64,000 nt of DNA from Pseudonocardia humida (GTDB lineage Bacteria; Actinomycetota; Actinomycetes; Mycobacteriales; Pseudonocardiaceae): positions 1 to 64,000 of the forward strand of contig NZ_JAGSOV010000055.1 of assembly GCF_023898865.1 (NCBI RefSeq), in the 5' to 3' direction. This document shows, piece after piece, positions 17,570 to 26,056 of the stretch. Each line of letters opens with the position of its first letter. Within the stretch, counting starts at the first letter, position 1. Below the pieces are notes generated by a model. The model saw only the letters and a program-made list of their open reading frames with translations, did not search any database and had not been told where the DNA came from. The position numbers were made by a program, and so were the translations under genes.

Positions 17570-18600
17570 CTCTGGGTTTCCTTGCCGGAGTCGAGCAGCT
17601 CGCGGGCGACGTCGGCGATGCCGGGTCCGTCGAGGCGGTAATGGGCGTAGAGGCCGGCGGGCGGGCCGACGGGCACGTGCTCGTCGGGCACGCCGTGGCG
17701 GCGGAACGGGACGTGGACGCCCGCCTCGAACAGGCACTCGGCGACCGCACTGCCCAGCCCGCCGGTGACGTTGCCCTCCTCGACGGTGAGGACGGCTCCG
17801 GTGGCGCGCGCGGCGTCGAGCACGGCGTCGTGGTCCAGCGGGGCGATCGTGAACATGTCGACAACCCGCGTGGAGACCCCCGCACCGGCGAGCTCGTCGG
17901 CGGCCTGCAACGCGGGGTGCACCTCGGAGCCGGTGGCGATGATCGTCAGGTCGGTGCCGTCGCGGACGGTCTCGGCCCGCCCGATCGACAGGTCCGGCAC
18001 CACGTCGTAGACCTGCGGGTCGCGGCCCCGGCCGAGCCGGATGTACATCGCGCCGGGGTGGTCGAGCGAGAGCCGCAACAGCGCGCGCAGGTGGTTGGCG
18101 TCGGTGGCGCAGACGACGGTGAGGTCGGCGATGCAGCGCATCATCCCGAGGTCTTCCAGGCTGTGGTGGCTCGTGCCGTAGAAGCCCATGGACATGCCGG
18201 AGTGGTGGCCGACGACCCGCACCGGCATCCCCGGGTAGGCGCAGTCGGTGCGGATCTGCTCGGCGCACAGCAGCGCCGCGAACGCGCCGAACGTGGCGGC
18301 GAACGGGACGTAGCCCGACGCCGCCATACCGGCCGCCATCGTGATCATGTTCTTCTCGGCGATGCCGACGTTGACGAACCGCTCCGGGTGCCGGTTCGCG
18401 AAGTCGGTGGCCCGGTTGGAGCGGGCCAGGTCGGCGGTGAGCACGACGATGCGCGGGTCGTGGTCGGCGAGGCGGGCGAGCTCCTCGCCGAAGACGAACG
18501 CGGGGATCGCCCGGGTGTCGGTGCCGTCGGCGGAGCGGGCGTCCTTGAGCCCGACGTTCGCGGTGCCGTTGAACAGCTCGGACTGGTCCTGGGTGCTCAC
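17566..18600 (-). CDS. Transketolase, C-terminal subunit (pyrimidine-binding plus C domains)
   Basis: 344 residues. Contains the ThDP pyrimidine-binding domain (VNVGIAEKNMITMAAGMA with the catalytic Glu; FATFGAF-like region) and the transketolase C-terminal domain (TIIATGSEVHPAL, VVDMFTIAPLD, VEEGNVTGGLG). Together with the next upstream gene it rebuilds a whole transketolase, which moves two-carbon ketol units between sugars. GTG start overlaps the partner's stop (GTGA). Split transketolases occur in several specialised sugar pathways, such as apiose or sulfosugar catabolism, rather than in the core pentose phosphate pathway. Confidence 0.88.
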   Translation of the reverse strand: MSTQDQSELFNGTANVGLKDARSADGTDTRAIPAFVFGEELARLADHDPRIVVLTADLARSNRATDFANRHPERFVNVGIAEKNMITMAAGMAASGYVPFAATFGAFAALLCAEQIRTDCAYPGMPVRVVGHHSGMSMGFYGTSHHSLEDLGMMRCIADLTVVCATDANHLRALLRLSLDHPGAMYIRLGRGRDPQVYDVVPDLSIGRAETVRDGTDLTIIATGSEVHPALQAADELAGAGVSTRVVDMFTIAPLDHDAVLDAARATGAVLTVEEGNVTGGLGSAVAECLFEAGVHVPFRRHGVPDEHVPVGPPAGLYAHYRLDGPGIADVARELLDSGKETQR

Positions 18601-19436
18601 GCCCGTCCCCCCAGCTCCATCAGCACGTCGTCGTAGTCGGCGCCGACGAGGTTGCCGACGTGCCAGTCGGGCGACAGCTCCATGCGCGCCACCCCCTTGC
18701 CCTTCACGGTGTCCGCGACCACGAGCTGCGGCGGGCCGTCGGCGGCGGCCGGCAGCCCGGCGAACAGCTCCAGCAGCGCGGGGATGTCGTGGCCGTCGAC
18801 GCGGTGGGTCTGCCAGCCGAACGCGGCGAAGCGCCGGTCGATCGGCTCGGCGGCCATCACGTCGCGGACGAAGCCGTCGATGCCGAGCTGGTTGGCGTCC
18901 ACGATCGCGACGAGGTTGCCGAGCCGGAAGTGCCCGGCCGACATCGCGGCCTCCCAGATCTGGCCCTCGGCCAGCTCGCCGTCGCCGAGCATGCAGTACG
19001 TGCGGTGGTCGGACCCGGACATCCGCCCCGCCAGCGCCATGCCCGCGGCGATCGACAGGCCGTGCCCGAGCGAGCCGGAGGAGAAGTCGACGCCGGGGAT
19101 GCGGCGCATGTCCGGGTGGTCGCCGAACGGGCTGCCCAGGCGCGTGTAGGTGTCGAGCTCGGAGGGGTCGAAGAAGCCGAGGTCGGCGAGCACCGGGTAG
19201 AGGCCGATCGCGGCGTGCCCCTTGCTGAGCACGAAGCGGTCGCGGTCGGGCCAGTCCGGCCGGGCCGGGTCGAGGCGCAACTGCGCGTAGTAGAGGACCG
19301 AGAACAGCTCCGCGCAGGAGAACACGGCGCTGTAGTGGCCTGCACCTGCGATCCGGGTGAGCCGGACGGTCTCGGTGCGCACGAACCTCGCCCGGTCGGT
19401 GAGGTGCGTGAGCTGGTCGGTACTGGTGACGGGCAC
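18597..19436 (-). CDS. Transketolase, N-terminal subunit (ThDP pyrophosphate-binding)
   Basis: 279 residues, the usual length for the N-terminal half of a split transketolase. It holds the ThDP-binding motif GDGELAEGQIWEA...VDANQ and the GHAAIGLYPVLADLG and SGSLGHGLSIAAGMA loops. It should pair with the product of the next gene to form the active site at the subunit interface. It begins 9 bases after the stop of the upstream dimethylformamidase-like gene, the only gap in the leftward operon that is not an overlap. Confidence 0.88.
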   Translation of the reverse strand: MPVTSTDQLTHLTDRARFVRTETVRLTRIAGAGHYSAVFSCAELFSVLYYAQLRLDPARPDWPDRDRFVLSKGHAAIGLYPVLADLGFFDPSELDTYTRLGSPFGDHPDMRRIPGVDFSSGSLGHGLSIAAGMALAGRMSGSDHRTYCMLGDGELAEGQIWEAAMSAGHFRLGNLVAIVDANQLGIDGFVRDVMAAEPIDRRFAAFGWQTHRVDGHDIPALLELFAGLPAAADGPPQLVVADTVKGKGVARMELSPDWHVGNLVGADYDDVLMELGGRA

Positions 19437-19445
19437 TCCTGCTCC

Positions 19446-21623
19446 TTACTGCTGCTCGCCGAGCACCGGGCCGGGCTCGTCCCGGAACCGGTCGAGGACG
19501 TTGGCGGTGATCCGCGAGACGTCGTTGTCGCCGTCCTTGTGCGTCATGGCCGTCGACCAGGCGATCGAGCCGACGGAGAAGACTGCGCCGCCGCCGGGCC
19601 GCTCGAGCAGGACGACGTCCGCGCGGACTTTCGGGTGGGTGCCGGGCGGAGGTGCGGCGTAGCCGTGGTCGACCTCCTCGGGCACCAGCGCGATCTTCTC
19701 CGAGTGCCCGACCGACGAGGCCAGCACGACGGCGCCGGCCGGCGTGCCGAGGGTGACGTCGGCGCGGTCCAGCTCGTCGCCCGCCGCGCCACCCAGTCCG
19801 GGTCCCTCGGTGCCGAAGACCTCGCCGACGCCGGCGCCCACGCCCTCGAACACCCACGAGACCGACGGGTCCGCGCTCGCCGCGGAGCGGGCGTACCCGT
19901 AGCCGGAGTCGAAGCCCTGCGCGGTGAACCCGACGCCGACCAGCAGGTTCGGCGCGCGCCCGCGCATCCGCCAGAGCCCACCGGGCTCACCGGTCGCCGC
20001 GAGGTGCTCCTCGCCGGGTTCGGAGACCCAGGTGGCCACCCCCGCGTGCCCGCGGCGGATCTCCACCGCGTCCGGGTGCCCCGGGTGCCGCGCGGTGACC
20101 TGGTAGAAGCCGTTGCCGCCCAGGTACATCAGCCGCCCGCCGGCCCGGGTGTAGCCGAGGTAGGCGTCGAGCATGCCGGCCGAGCAGTACTCGGGGTGGC
20201 TGCCGGTGAGCACCACTTCGTAGCGGGAGAGCAGATCGGCGCCCTCGCGTTCGACCTCGTCGTCGGTGACCACGGCGTAGTGCTCCCCGCGCCGATCGAG
20301 CCAGTCGAGCAGCAGCAGGTCCTGCGCGTAGTGGCGGAACCCGCGGGTGGTGGGGGTGAAGTAGTCGGGGCGGATGTTGACGATCGGGCGCAACCGGGTC
20401 GAGTGGCAGACCCCGCTGCCGTCGGTGTGCACGTCGTAGAGCGAGCGGCCGAGCTCGGGGTGCGCGACCAGCCAGCGGTCGCGCTCGTCGATCCCGCGCG
20501 CCTCCCCGTAGATCACCAGCCGCTCGGCCTCGTACTCGGCGTAGGTGCGCCAGTTCGCGTAGGCGAGGTAGGTCCAGGTGGGCAGCACGACGAGCACGGG
20601 GGCCCCGTGCCGCGCCGGGGTGACGACGAACGGGATCCGGTCGACGTCCCCCTCCGCGCTCGTCCTCAGCGCGTAGACGCCGCTGGGCAGGTCCGCGGGG
20701 ACGGTCCACGTGAGGTCCGGCGCCCAGCCGGCGTCGGCGAGGTCGTCGTCGTGCAGGTGCAGCGCGTCGAACTCGGCGGGGGCGCGGCGGAAGTCGGTCT
20801 CCGCGCCGGCCCAGAACGGACCGGGCACGCCTCGGGTGGGCAGGTGGCGGACCGTCGCGCCGCCGGTGAGCCCGCCGCGGTCGGGCAGGCGGGTGCCGCC
20901 GGGGTCGGCGGCGAGGTCGAGCGCGCTCGTCGTGGCGGGGACCAGCAGGCCGATCGGGTCGGCGCCGCCGGCGAGTGCCGCCGTCGTCGCCTCCGGCCAG
21001 GCCGTCGCCGCGACGACCGGGCGTGCCACCTTGCCGTTGAACGTCCGCCCCAGGCCGCCTGTGGCGGTGCCGTCCGAGCCGATCCGCAGCACGCCGGCCA
21101 TCGGGGCCGGCTCCGCGCGGGACGCCACCGTGGCGACCGGCAGGTCCGGCCGGTGCAGGTGCAGACGCACCTCGCCGGCGGCGTCGAGGGTCGCGACCGC
21201 GAACGCCCAGCGACGCTCGGTGGGCGGCGCCGCGAGCGCGGCCAGCACGGCGTGGCCCCGGCGCAGGGCGATCCCGGCGGCCGAGACCTCGAGGACGAGG
21301 TCCCCGACGGCCAGCAGCGGCCGGGGCTCGTCGCCGGGCAGGGTGGGCAGGAACCAGATCGCGAGGCCCAGCTCGTCGAGGGGGCCGACGGGTGCGGCCT
21401 CGACGAACGAGCCGGAGGTGGTGGTCTGGACCCGACCCGGCAGGGTGTCGGGCAGCCCGGCCGCGACCGGCTCCTCGACGAGCGCGCTGCCGTGCCGCTC
21501 CGAGCCGCCGCGCCGCAGCCGCACGATCTCCGGGCGGTAGGCGGCGTGCTCGCAGCTGACGCAGAACGCGATCTCCTCGCCGGCGCGGGCGGAGAGCCGG
21601 TCGGCGTACCCGACGATCCTCAT
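19446..21623 (-). CDS. N,N-dimethylformamidase large-subunit-like hydrolase, paralogue 1
   Basis: 725 residues. The N-terminal half is a beta-rich, LamG-like region (ending near TFNGKVARP); the C-terminal half matches the catalytic domain of dimethylformamidase. Candidate mononuclear iron ligands are Tyr355 (TYLAYANW), Tyr396 (RSLYDVHTDGSG) and Glu478 (GSHPEYCS); spacings of 41 and 82 are close to the 2-Tyr-1-Glu site I recall for the Paracoccus enzyme. That enzyme hydrolyses N-substituted formamides. The small subunit it needs has no gene here. ATG overlaps the stop of paralogue 2 (ATGA). The true substrate is probably a different amide. Confidence 0.78.
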   Translation of the reverse strand: MRIVGYADRLSARAGEEIAFCVSCEHAAYRPEIVRLRRGGSERHGSALVEEPVAAGLPDTLPGRVQTTTSGSFVEAAPVGPLDELGLAIWFLPTLPGDEPRPLLAVGDLVLEVSAAGIALRRGHAVLAALAAPPTERRWAFAVATLDAAGEVRLHLHRPDLPVATVASRAEPAPMAGVLRIGSDGTATGGLGRTFNGKVARPVVAATAWPEATTAALAGGADPIGLLVPATTSALDLAADPGGTRLPDRGGLTGGATVRHLPTRGVPGPFWAGAETDFRRAPAEFDALHLHDDDLADAGWAPDLTWTVPADLPSGVYALRTSAEGDVDRIPFVVTPARHGAPVLVVLPTWTYLAYANWRTYAEYEAERLVIYGEARGIDERDRWLVAHPELGRSLYDVHTDGSGVCHSTRLRPIVNIRPDYFTPTTRGFRHYAQDLLLLDWLDRRGEHYAVVTDDEVEREGADLLSRYEVVLTGSHPEYCSAGMLDAYLGYTRAGGRLMYLGGNGFYQVTARHPGHPDAVEIRRGHAGVATWVSEPGEEHLAATGEPGGLWRMRGRAPNLLVGVGFTAQGFDSGYGYARSAASADPSVSWVFEGVGAGVGEVFGTEGPGLGGAAGDELDRADVTLGTPAGAVVLASSVGHSEKIALVPEEVDHGYAAPPPGTHPKVRADVVLLERPGGGAVFSVGSIAWSTAMTHKDGDNDVSRITANVLDRFRDEPGPVLGEQQ

Positions 21624-23860
21624 GCACCCACCACCGGGTCGGGGTGGTCGCGGAAGCGGTCGAGGACGTTGGCGGTGATCCGGGAGACGTCGTTGTCGCC
21701 GCCCTTGTGCGTCATCGCGGTGGACCAGGCGATCGAGCCGACCGCGAAGACGGCCCCGCCGCCGGGCCGGCCGAAGACCACGATGTCGGCCCGGACCCGG
21801 GGGTCGGGCGAGACGGGTGCCGCGTAGGAGATCGTCCGGTCGTCGGCGACGAGCACGATGCTGGACGAGTGTCCGACCGAGGTCGCGAGGACGACGGCGT
21901 CGGCCGGGGTGCCGAGCGCGACGTCGGCGCGGTCGATCTCGTCGCCCGCCGCGCCGCCCAGGCCAGGCCCCTCGTCGCCGAAGATCTCGCCGACCGCGAC
22001 GTCCACCCCGTCGAAGACCCAGTCGACGGCCCGGCTCTGGGGGGTCCGGCGGTAGCCGCTGGCCTTGTCGAAGCCCTGCGCGGTCATGCCGACGCCGAAC
22101 GCCCGCTGCGGGGCCCGGCCGCGCCAGCGCCACAGCCCGCCGGGCTCGCCCGTGCCGGACAGGTGCTCCTCGCCCGCGCCGGACGCCCACGCCGTGGTGC
22201 TGCCCCGTGCGCGGCGGATCTCGATCGCCCCCGACGGCCCGGGGTGGCGGTTGGTGACGTGGTAGAAGCCGTTGCCGCCCAGGTACATGAGCCGCCCGCC
22301 GTGCGCGGTGAAGTCCTCGTAGGCGTCGAGCATCCGCGCCGAGGAGTATTCGGGGTGGCTGCCGGTGATGACGACGCGGTGCCGGGCGAGGGCGTCGGCG
22401 CCGCGGTCCTCCAACTCGTCGTCGGTGATCACGGCGTAGTCCTCGCGGCGCCCGTCGAGCCAGTGCAGCAGCGAGAGGTCCTGCGCGAAGTGGCGCAGCC
22501 CGCGGGTGGTGGGGGTGTAGTAGTCGGGCCGGATGTTGATGATCGGCCGAGCCCGCGAGGAGTACATGACGCCGCTGCCGTCGGTGTGGACGTCGTAGAG
22601 CGACTTCCCGAGCTCGGGATGGCGGGCGAGCCAGCGGTCGCGCGGATCGACCCCGCGGCGCTCCCCGTAGAGCCCGACGCGCTCCTCCTCGAACTCCGCG
22701 TACGTGCGCCAGTTCGCGTAGGCGAGGTAGGTCCAGGTCGGCAGGACCACCAGGACGGGGGCCGGGCGGGCGCCCGCGGCCGGGGTGACGACGAACGGGA
22801 CGCGGTCGACGTGCTCGCCCGCGCGGACCTTCAGGGCGTACGCGCCGCTGGGCAGGTCCGCCGGCACGGTGAGCGCGACGTCGGTCTCCCACCCGGCGTC
22901 GTCGAGGTCGTCCTCGTGCAGGCGCAGCGCGTCGTACTCGGCGGGGACGCGGCGGACGTCGGTCTCGGTGCAGCGCCAGAACGGGCCGGGCACGGCGCTC
23001 GCCGGCCGGTTGACGACCGCGCCGCCCGTCGTCAGGGCTCCGTCGTCGGTGACGGTGACGGACGCGGGGTCACGGCCGAGCGCCAACGCGGAGACACCGG
23101 CGCTCCCCAGGACGGTCATCGCGTCCGCGCCCGCAGCGAGCCGTGCCGTGGCCCCGGGGGACCAGCCGGTGGCGGACACGAGCGGTCGGGCGAGCTTGCC
23201 GTTGAAGAACCCGGTGGGCGCACCGCGCCCGCCGGCACCGACGCGGAGGAGCCCGCCGCGCCACGCCGGCGCCGCGCCCCTCGCGGGTTCAGGAAAGCCA
23301 GTTCCCTGAACCCGGGGGACAGGGAGGTGGCTCTCCTGAACCTGGGGCGCGGCCTGGCCCGGGCGGTGCAGCTCCAGGCGCACCTCGCCCTCCGGGGAGA
23401 CCTGCCCCGCTACCCACGACCACTGCCGCAGCACCGGCGCCACGTCCAGGCGGGCCAGCTCCGTCCCGGCCGCGTCGCGGAGCGCGCAGCCCTCGGCCGT
23501 GACGGTGAGCCGGTACCCGGCGCTGCCGTCGGGTGCGGTGAGCGCGAGGACGGTCTGCTCCCCGTCCAGGAGTGTCGGGAAGATCCACGCCGCCAGTCCG
23601 GCACCGTGCACGGTGACGTCCTCGCGCACCGCCGCCTCGACGTAGGAGCCCGCGCGGGCGACCTGGACGCGGCCGGGGACGCTCGCGGGGAGGTCCGCCG
23701 CGACGTCGTCCTCGAGCAGGTCGCACTCGTGCACGGGCGACCCGCCGCGGCGCAGCCGCACCAGCGACGGCGCGAACTCCGGCAGCTCGCAGCTGACCTT
23801 GAACTCGATGCGCCCGCCCGCGGGTACCGACAGCCGGTCGGCGTAGCCGAGCAGCCTCAC
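21620..23860 (-). CDS. N,N-dimethylformamidase large-subunit-like hydrolase, paralogue 2
   Basis: 746 residues, strongly similar along its length to the downstream paralogue. The same candidate iron ligands are present: Tyr381, Tyr422 and Glu504, with identical spacing. The GTG at 23860 overlaps the stop of the binding lipoprotein (GTGA). Residues about 172-192 form an insertion absent from paralogue 1 and are encoded by a palindromic element (23285-23341) that keeps the frame. The tandem arrangement suggests a heteromer of two related chains, or two amidases for successive steps. As with paralogue 1, no small-subunit gene is visible. Confidence 0.78.
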   Translation of the reverse strand: MRLLGYADRLSVPAGGRIEFKVSCELPEFAPSLVRLRRGGSPVHECDLLEDDVAADLPASVPGRVQVARAGSYVEAAVREDVTVHGAGLAAWIFPTLLDGEQTVLALTAPDGSAGYRLTVTAEGCALRDAAGTELARLDVAPVLRQWSWVAGQVSPEGEVRLELHRPGQAAPQVQESHLPVPRVQGTGFPEPARGAAPAWRGGLLRVGAGGRGAPTGFFNGKLARPLVSATGWSPGATARLAAGADAMTVLGSAGVSALALGRDPASVTVTDDGALTTGGAVVNRPASAVPGPFWRCTETDVRRVPAEYDALRLHEDDLDDAGWETDVALTVPADLPSGAYALKVRAGEHVDRVPFVVTPAAGARPAPVLVVLPTWTYLAYANWRTYAEFEEERVGLYGERRGVDPRDRWLARHPELGKSLYDVHTDGSGVMYSSRARPIINIRPDYYTPTTRGLRHFAQDLSLLHWLDGRREDYAVITDDELEDRGADALARHRVVITGSHPEYSSARMLDAYEDFTAHGGRLMYLGGNGFYHVTNRHPGPSGAIEIRRARGSTTAWASGAGEEHLSGTGEPGGLWRWRGRAPQRAFGVGMTAQGFDKASGYRRTPQSRAVDWVFDGVDVAVGEIFGDEGPGLGGAAGDEIDRADVALGTPADAVVLATSVGHSSSIVLVADDRTISYAAPVSPDPRVRADIVVFGRPGGGAVFAVGSIAWSTAMTHKGGDNDVSRITANVLDRFRDHPDPVVGA
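23285..23341. repeat. Palindromic element inside a coding region
   Basis: A 22-base arm at 23287-23308 and its inverse at 23320-23341 match at 19 of 22 positions around an 11-base loop. The left arm sits in a smaller perfect palindrome, GGGTTCAGG (23285-23293) with CCTGAACCC (23305-23313). It is translated as residues about 172-192 of the second amidase-like protein. Confidence 0.72.
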
Positions 23861-24903
23861 CGGTTCACCCAGTTCGTCCACCGCTGGGTGGCCTCGTCGA
23901 GGTTCGCCGCCCACCACTCGTTGTCGCGGTGCACCTCGGTGCCGGTGACGTTGCTCGTCGCGATGAACGAGTTCAGCAGCGGGTCGTCGGAGGGCCGGGC
24001 GTTCGCGTTCGCCGCCCCGTAGGGCTGGCGCTTCATGATCTCTTCCTGGGTCGGCACGTCGATCAGGGCGTTGATCAGCTCGTACGCCTCGTCCATGTTC
24101 GGGGCGCCCTTCACGATGCCCAGGGAGTCGGTGTAGTAGAGCGGCTGGTTCCAGACGACCTTCAGGTTCGCGCCGTTCTTCGCCGCCTCGTAGGCGCGCC
24201 CCGGCCAGGCGAGCATCATGTCGACCTCACCCGACTCCAGCGCCTGGGTCTGCTGGGCGCCGGTCTCGTAGAACCGCACCGAGGGACGGATCGTGTCGAG
24301 GGTGGCGAAGGCGCGCTCGTAGTCGAGCGGGTAGAGCTGGTCGCCGGGCACGCCGGAGGCGAGCAGTGCCGTCTCCATGCCCGCGTCCTTGGCGTAGTTC
24401 ATGATCCCGCGGGTGCCGGGGAAGTTCGCGGTGTCGTAGAAGTCCGTCCAGCTCTGCGGCGGCCGCTGGCCGTAGGTGTCGGCGTTGTAGACCAGCAGGA
24501 AGGCGGACTTCAGCACGGGCACGCCGCACTCGGAGGTGAGCTCGGGGTCGAGGCCCTCGGTGTCGATCCGCGACATGTCGAGCTTCTCGAACAGGACGTC
24601 GCACTTGGCGACGGTGCGGTAGGGCGAGGCGTAGAAGACGTCCCACGTCGGGGTGCCCGACTCGACCATCGCCGTCAGCTTCGCCTCGTTGTTCGGCGAC
24701 TCCTCGGCCACCTGGATGCCCAGCTCGGCGAGCTGCTTGTAGGCGGTGTCGGCGAAGATCGAGGCGAGGGCGCCCCCGGTGTTGCTGAAGACGACGGTCC
24801 CGCCGGCTCCCGCGTCCCCGCCGACCGTGGCGAAGCACCCGGTGGCGCTGACGGAGACGGCCGCGCAGAGGGCCAGTGCGGACAGGAGCCTGCGGTTGCG
24901 CAC
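23857..24903 (-). CDS. ABC transporter substrate-binding lipoprotein (PotD/PotF-like)
   Basis: About 348 residues from the GTG at 24903, preceded by GAAGGTGG; a GTG three codons upstream overlaps that site. Signal peptide with lipobox ATGC near residue 23, then a type II binding-protein fold with PotD-like motifs (WDVFYASPYRTVAKC, NWxQPLYYTDSLGIVKGAPN, EAYELINALID). It should capture the substrate outside the cell for the two permeases and the ATPase encoded divergently at 25-28 kb. PotD relatives bind polyamines, but also other small cationic or neutral compounds; key polyamine carboxylates cannot be confirmed by eye. Confidence 0.84.
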   Translation of the reverse strand: MRNRRLLSALALCAAVSVSATGCFATVGGDAGAGGTVVFSNTGGALASIFADTAYKQLAELGIQVAEESPNNEAKLTAMVESGTPTWDVFYASPYRTVAKCDVLFEKLDMSRIDTEGLDPELTSECGVPVLKSAFLLVYNADTYGQRPPQSWTDFYDTANFPGTRGIMNYAKDAGMETALLASGVPGDQLYPLDYERAFATLDTIRPSVRFYETGAQQTQALESGEVDMMLAWPGRAYEAAKNGANLKVVWNQPLYYTDSLGIVKGAPNMDEAYELINALIDVPTQEEIMKRQPYGAANANARPSDDPLLNSFIATSNVTGTEVHRDNEWWAANLDEATQRWTNWVNR

Positions 24904-24940
24904 GGGGACCACCTTCGTTGACGGGGTGAGACGTCAGGCC

Positions 24941-25120
24941 GTTTCACCATCCAGAACGCACTTCGCGATGTGGTACCGGCAGGATGGCCGGGCGGTCGAG
25001 AGGCGTCAAGAGGGTGAACGGGGATTGGCTGTTCGCTCGCGTCTGGATCCCGCAACCGGCGCAGCCGAGGGTTGACAACGCGGGCCGTGACCCCGACGCT
25101 CCCATTTCGGTTGGTGAAAC
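24941..25120. promoter_or_regulatory. Divergent promoter region with mirror-image TGGTGAAAC half-sites
   Basis: GTTTCACCA (24941-24949) and its reverse complement TGGTGAAAC (25112-25120) lie 38 and about 31 bases upstream of the leftward and rightward start codons, so each operon sees the same sequence at nearly the same place and orientation. A TTGACA (25072-25077) is a candidate -35 for the rightward operon. The IclR protein encoded at 29.6 kb is the obvious candidate ligand. Confidence 0.48.
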
Positions 25121-25150
25121 TCGTACCGGATTGCGTGATCGAAGTGGGGT

Positions 25151-26056
25151 GTGTCCATGGTGTCGGTCAGCCCGGTCGACGCGGCGCCCGCCGTGCCCGC
25201 GGCGGCGCGCCGCAGACCGCGGGGCCGTCCGCTGCTGCTGCTCGCGCTGCCCGCGGTCGTCGTGCTCGCGGTCTTCTTCGTGGTGCCCGCGGCCCGGCTG
25301 GCCTGGCTCTCGGTGAGCGAGCCCGCCCTCGGGTTCGGCAACTACACCGCGATGGCCTCGGACGGCGTCGTCGTCACGGTCGTGCTGCGGACGCTGGGGA
25401 TGGCCGCCGTCGTCACGGTGCTGTGCGTGCTGTGCGCCTACCCCTACGCCTACCTGATGACGATGGTCGGGCCCCGGTGGCGGGCGGTGCTCACGGCGCT
25501 GGTCCTGCTGCCGTTCTGGACGTCGTTGATGGCGCGCACCTTCGCGTGGGTCGTGCTGCTGCAGGACACCGGCCTGGTCAACGGGCTGCTCGCGGCGGTC
25601 GGCCTGGGGCCGACCCGGCTGCTGGGCACCACCGCCGGGGTCAGCGTCGCGATGGCGCAGGTGATGCTGCCGTTCATGGTGCTGCCGGTGTACACGGCGA
25701 TGCGGGGCATCGACCGGCACCTCGTCGACGCCGCGATGGGTCTCGGCGCCACCCCGCTCGCCGCCTTCCTGCGCGTCTACCTGCCGCTGTCGCTGCGCGG
25801 CGTGGCCGCCGGCGCGACGCTGGTGATGGTGCTGTCGCTCGGCTTCTACGTCACGCCGTCGCTCGTGGGCTCGCCGCAGCAGTCGATGCTCGCGCAGCTC
25901 ATCTCGGTCCAGGTGAACCAGCTCGTGAACTTCGGCGCGGCCGGTGCCCTCGCCGTGACGCTGCTGGTCGTCACGCTCGTTCTGGTGGCCGGCGTGCAGC
26001 GGCTCACCCGCACCGGCGGGGCGCCGGTCGGTCTGGTCGGAGGTGCGGGGTCGTGA
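25151..26056 (+). CDS. ABC transporter permease (PotB-like)
   Basis: 301 residues from GTG 25151 (ATG 25157 is equally possible). Six membrane segments and the binding-protein-dependent transport loop DAAMGLGATPLAAFLRVYLP (EAA motif) that docks on the ATPase. Homologues carry polyamines, Fe(III) complexes or opines. First gene of the rightward operon; its stop overlaps the start of the second permease (GTGA). Confidence 0.88.
   Translation: MSMVSVSPVDAAPAVPAAARRRPRGRPLLLLALPAVVVLAVFFVVPAARLAWLSVSEPALGFGNYTAMASDGVVVTVVLRTLGMAAVVTVLCVLCAYPYAYLMTMVGPRWRAVLTALVLLPFWTSLMARTFAWVVLLQDTGLVNGLLAAVGLGPTRLLGTTAGVSVAMAQVMLPFMVLPVYTAMRGIDRHLVDAAMGLGATPLAAFLRVYLPLSLRGVAAGATLVMVLSLGFYVTPSLVGSPQQSMLAQLISVQVNQLVNFGAAGALAVTLLVVTLVLVAGVQRLTRTGGAPVGLVGGAGS

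Noticed and set aside
18660..21827. A 1055-codon open frame on the plus strand, antisense to the amidase and transketolase genes
   Set aside because: High-GC shadow frame; composition is Arg/Ala/Gly-rich without motifs, while the minus strand encodes recognisable enzymes with proper overlaps.
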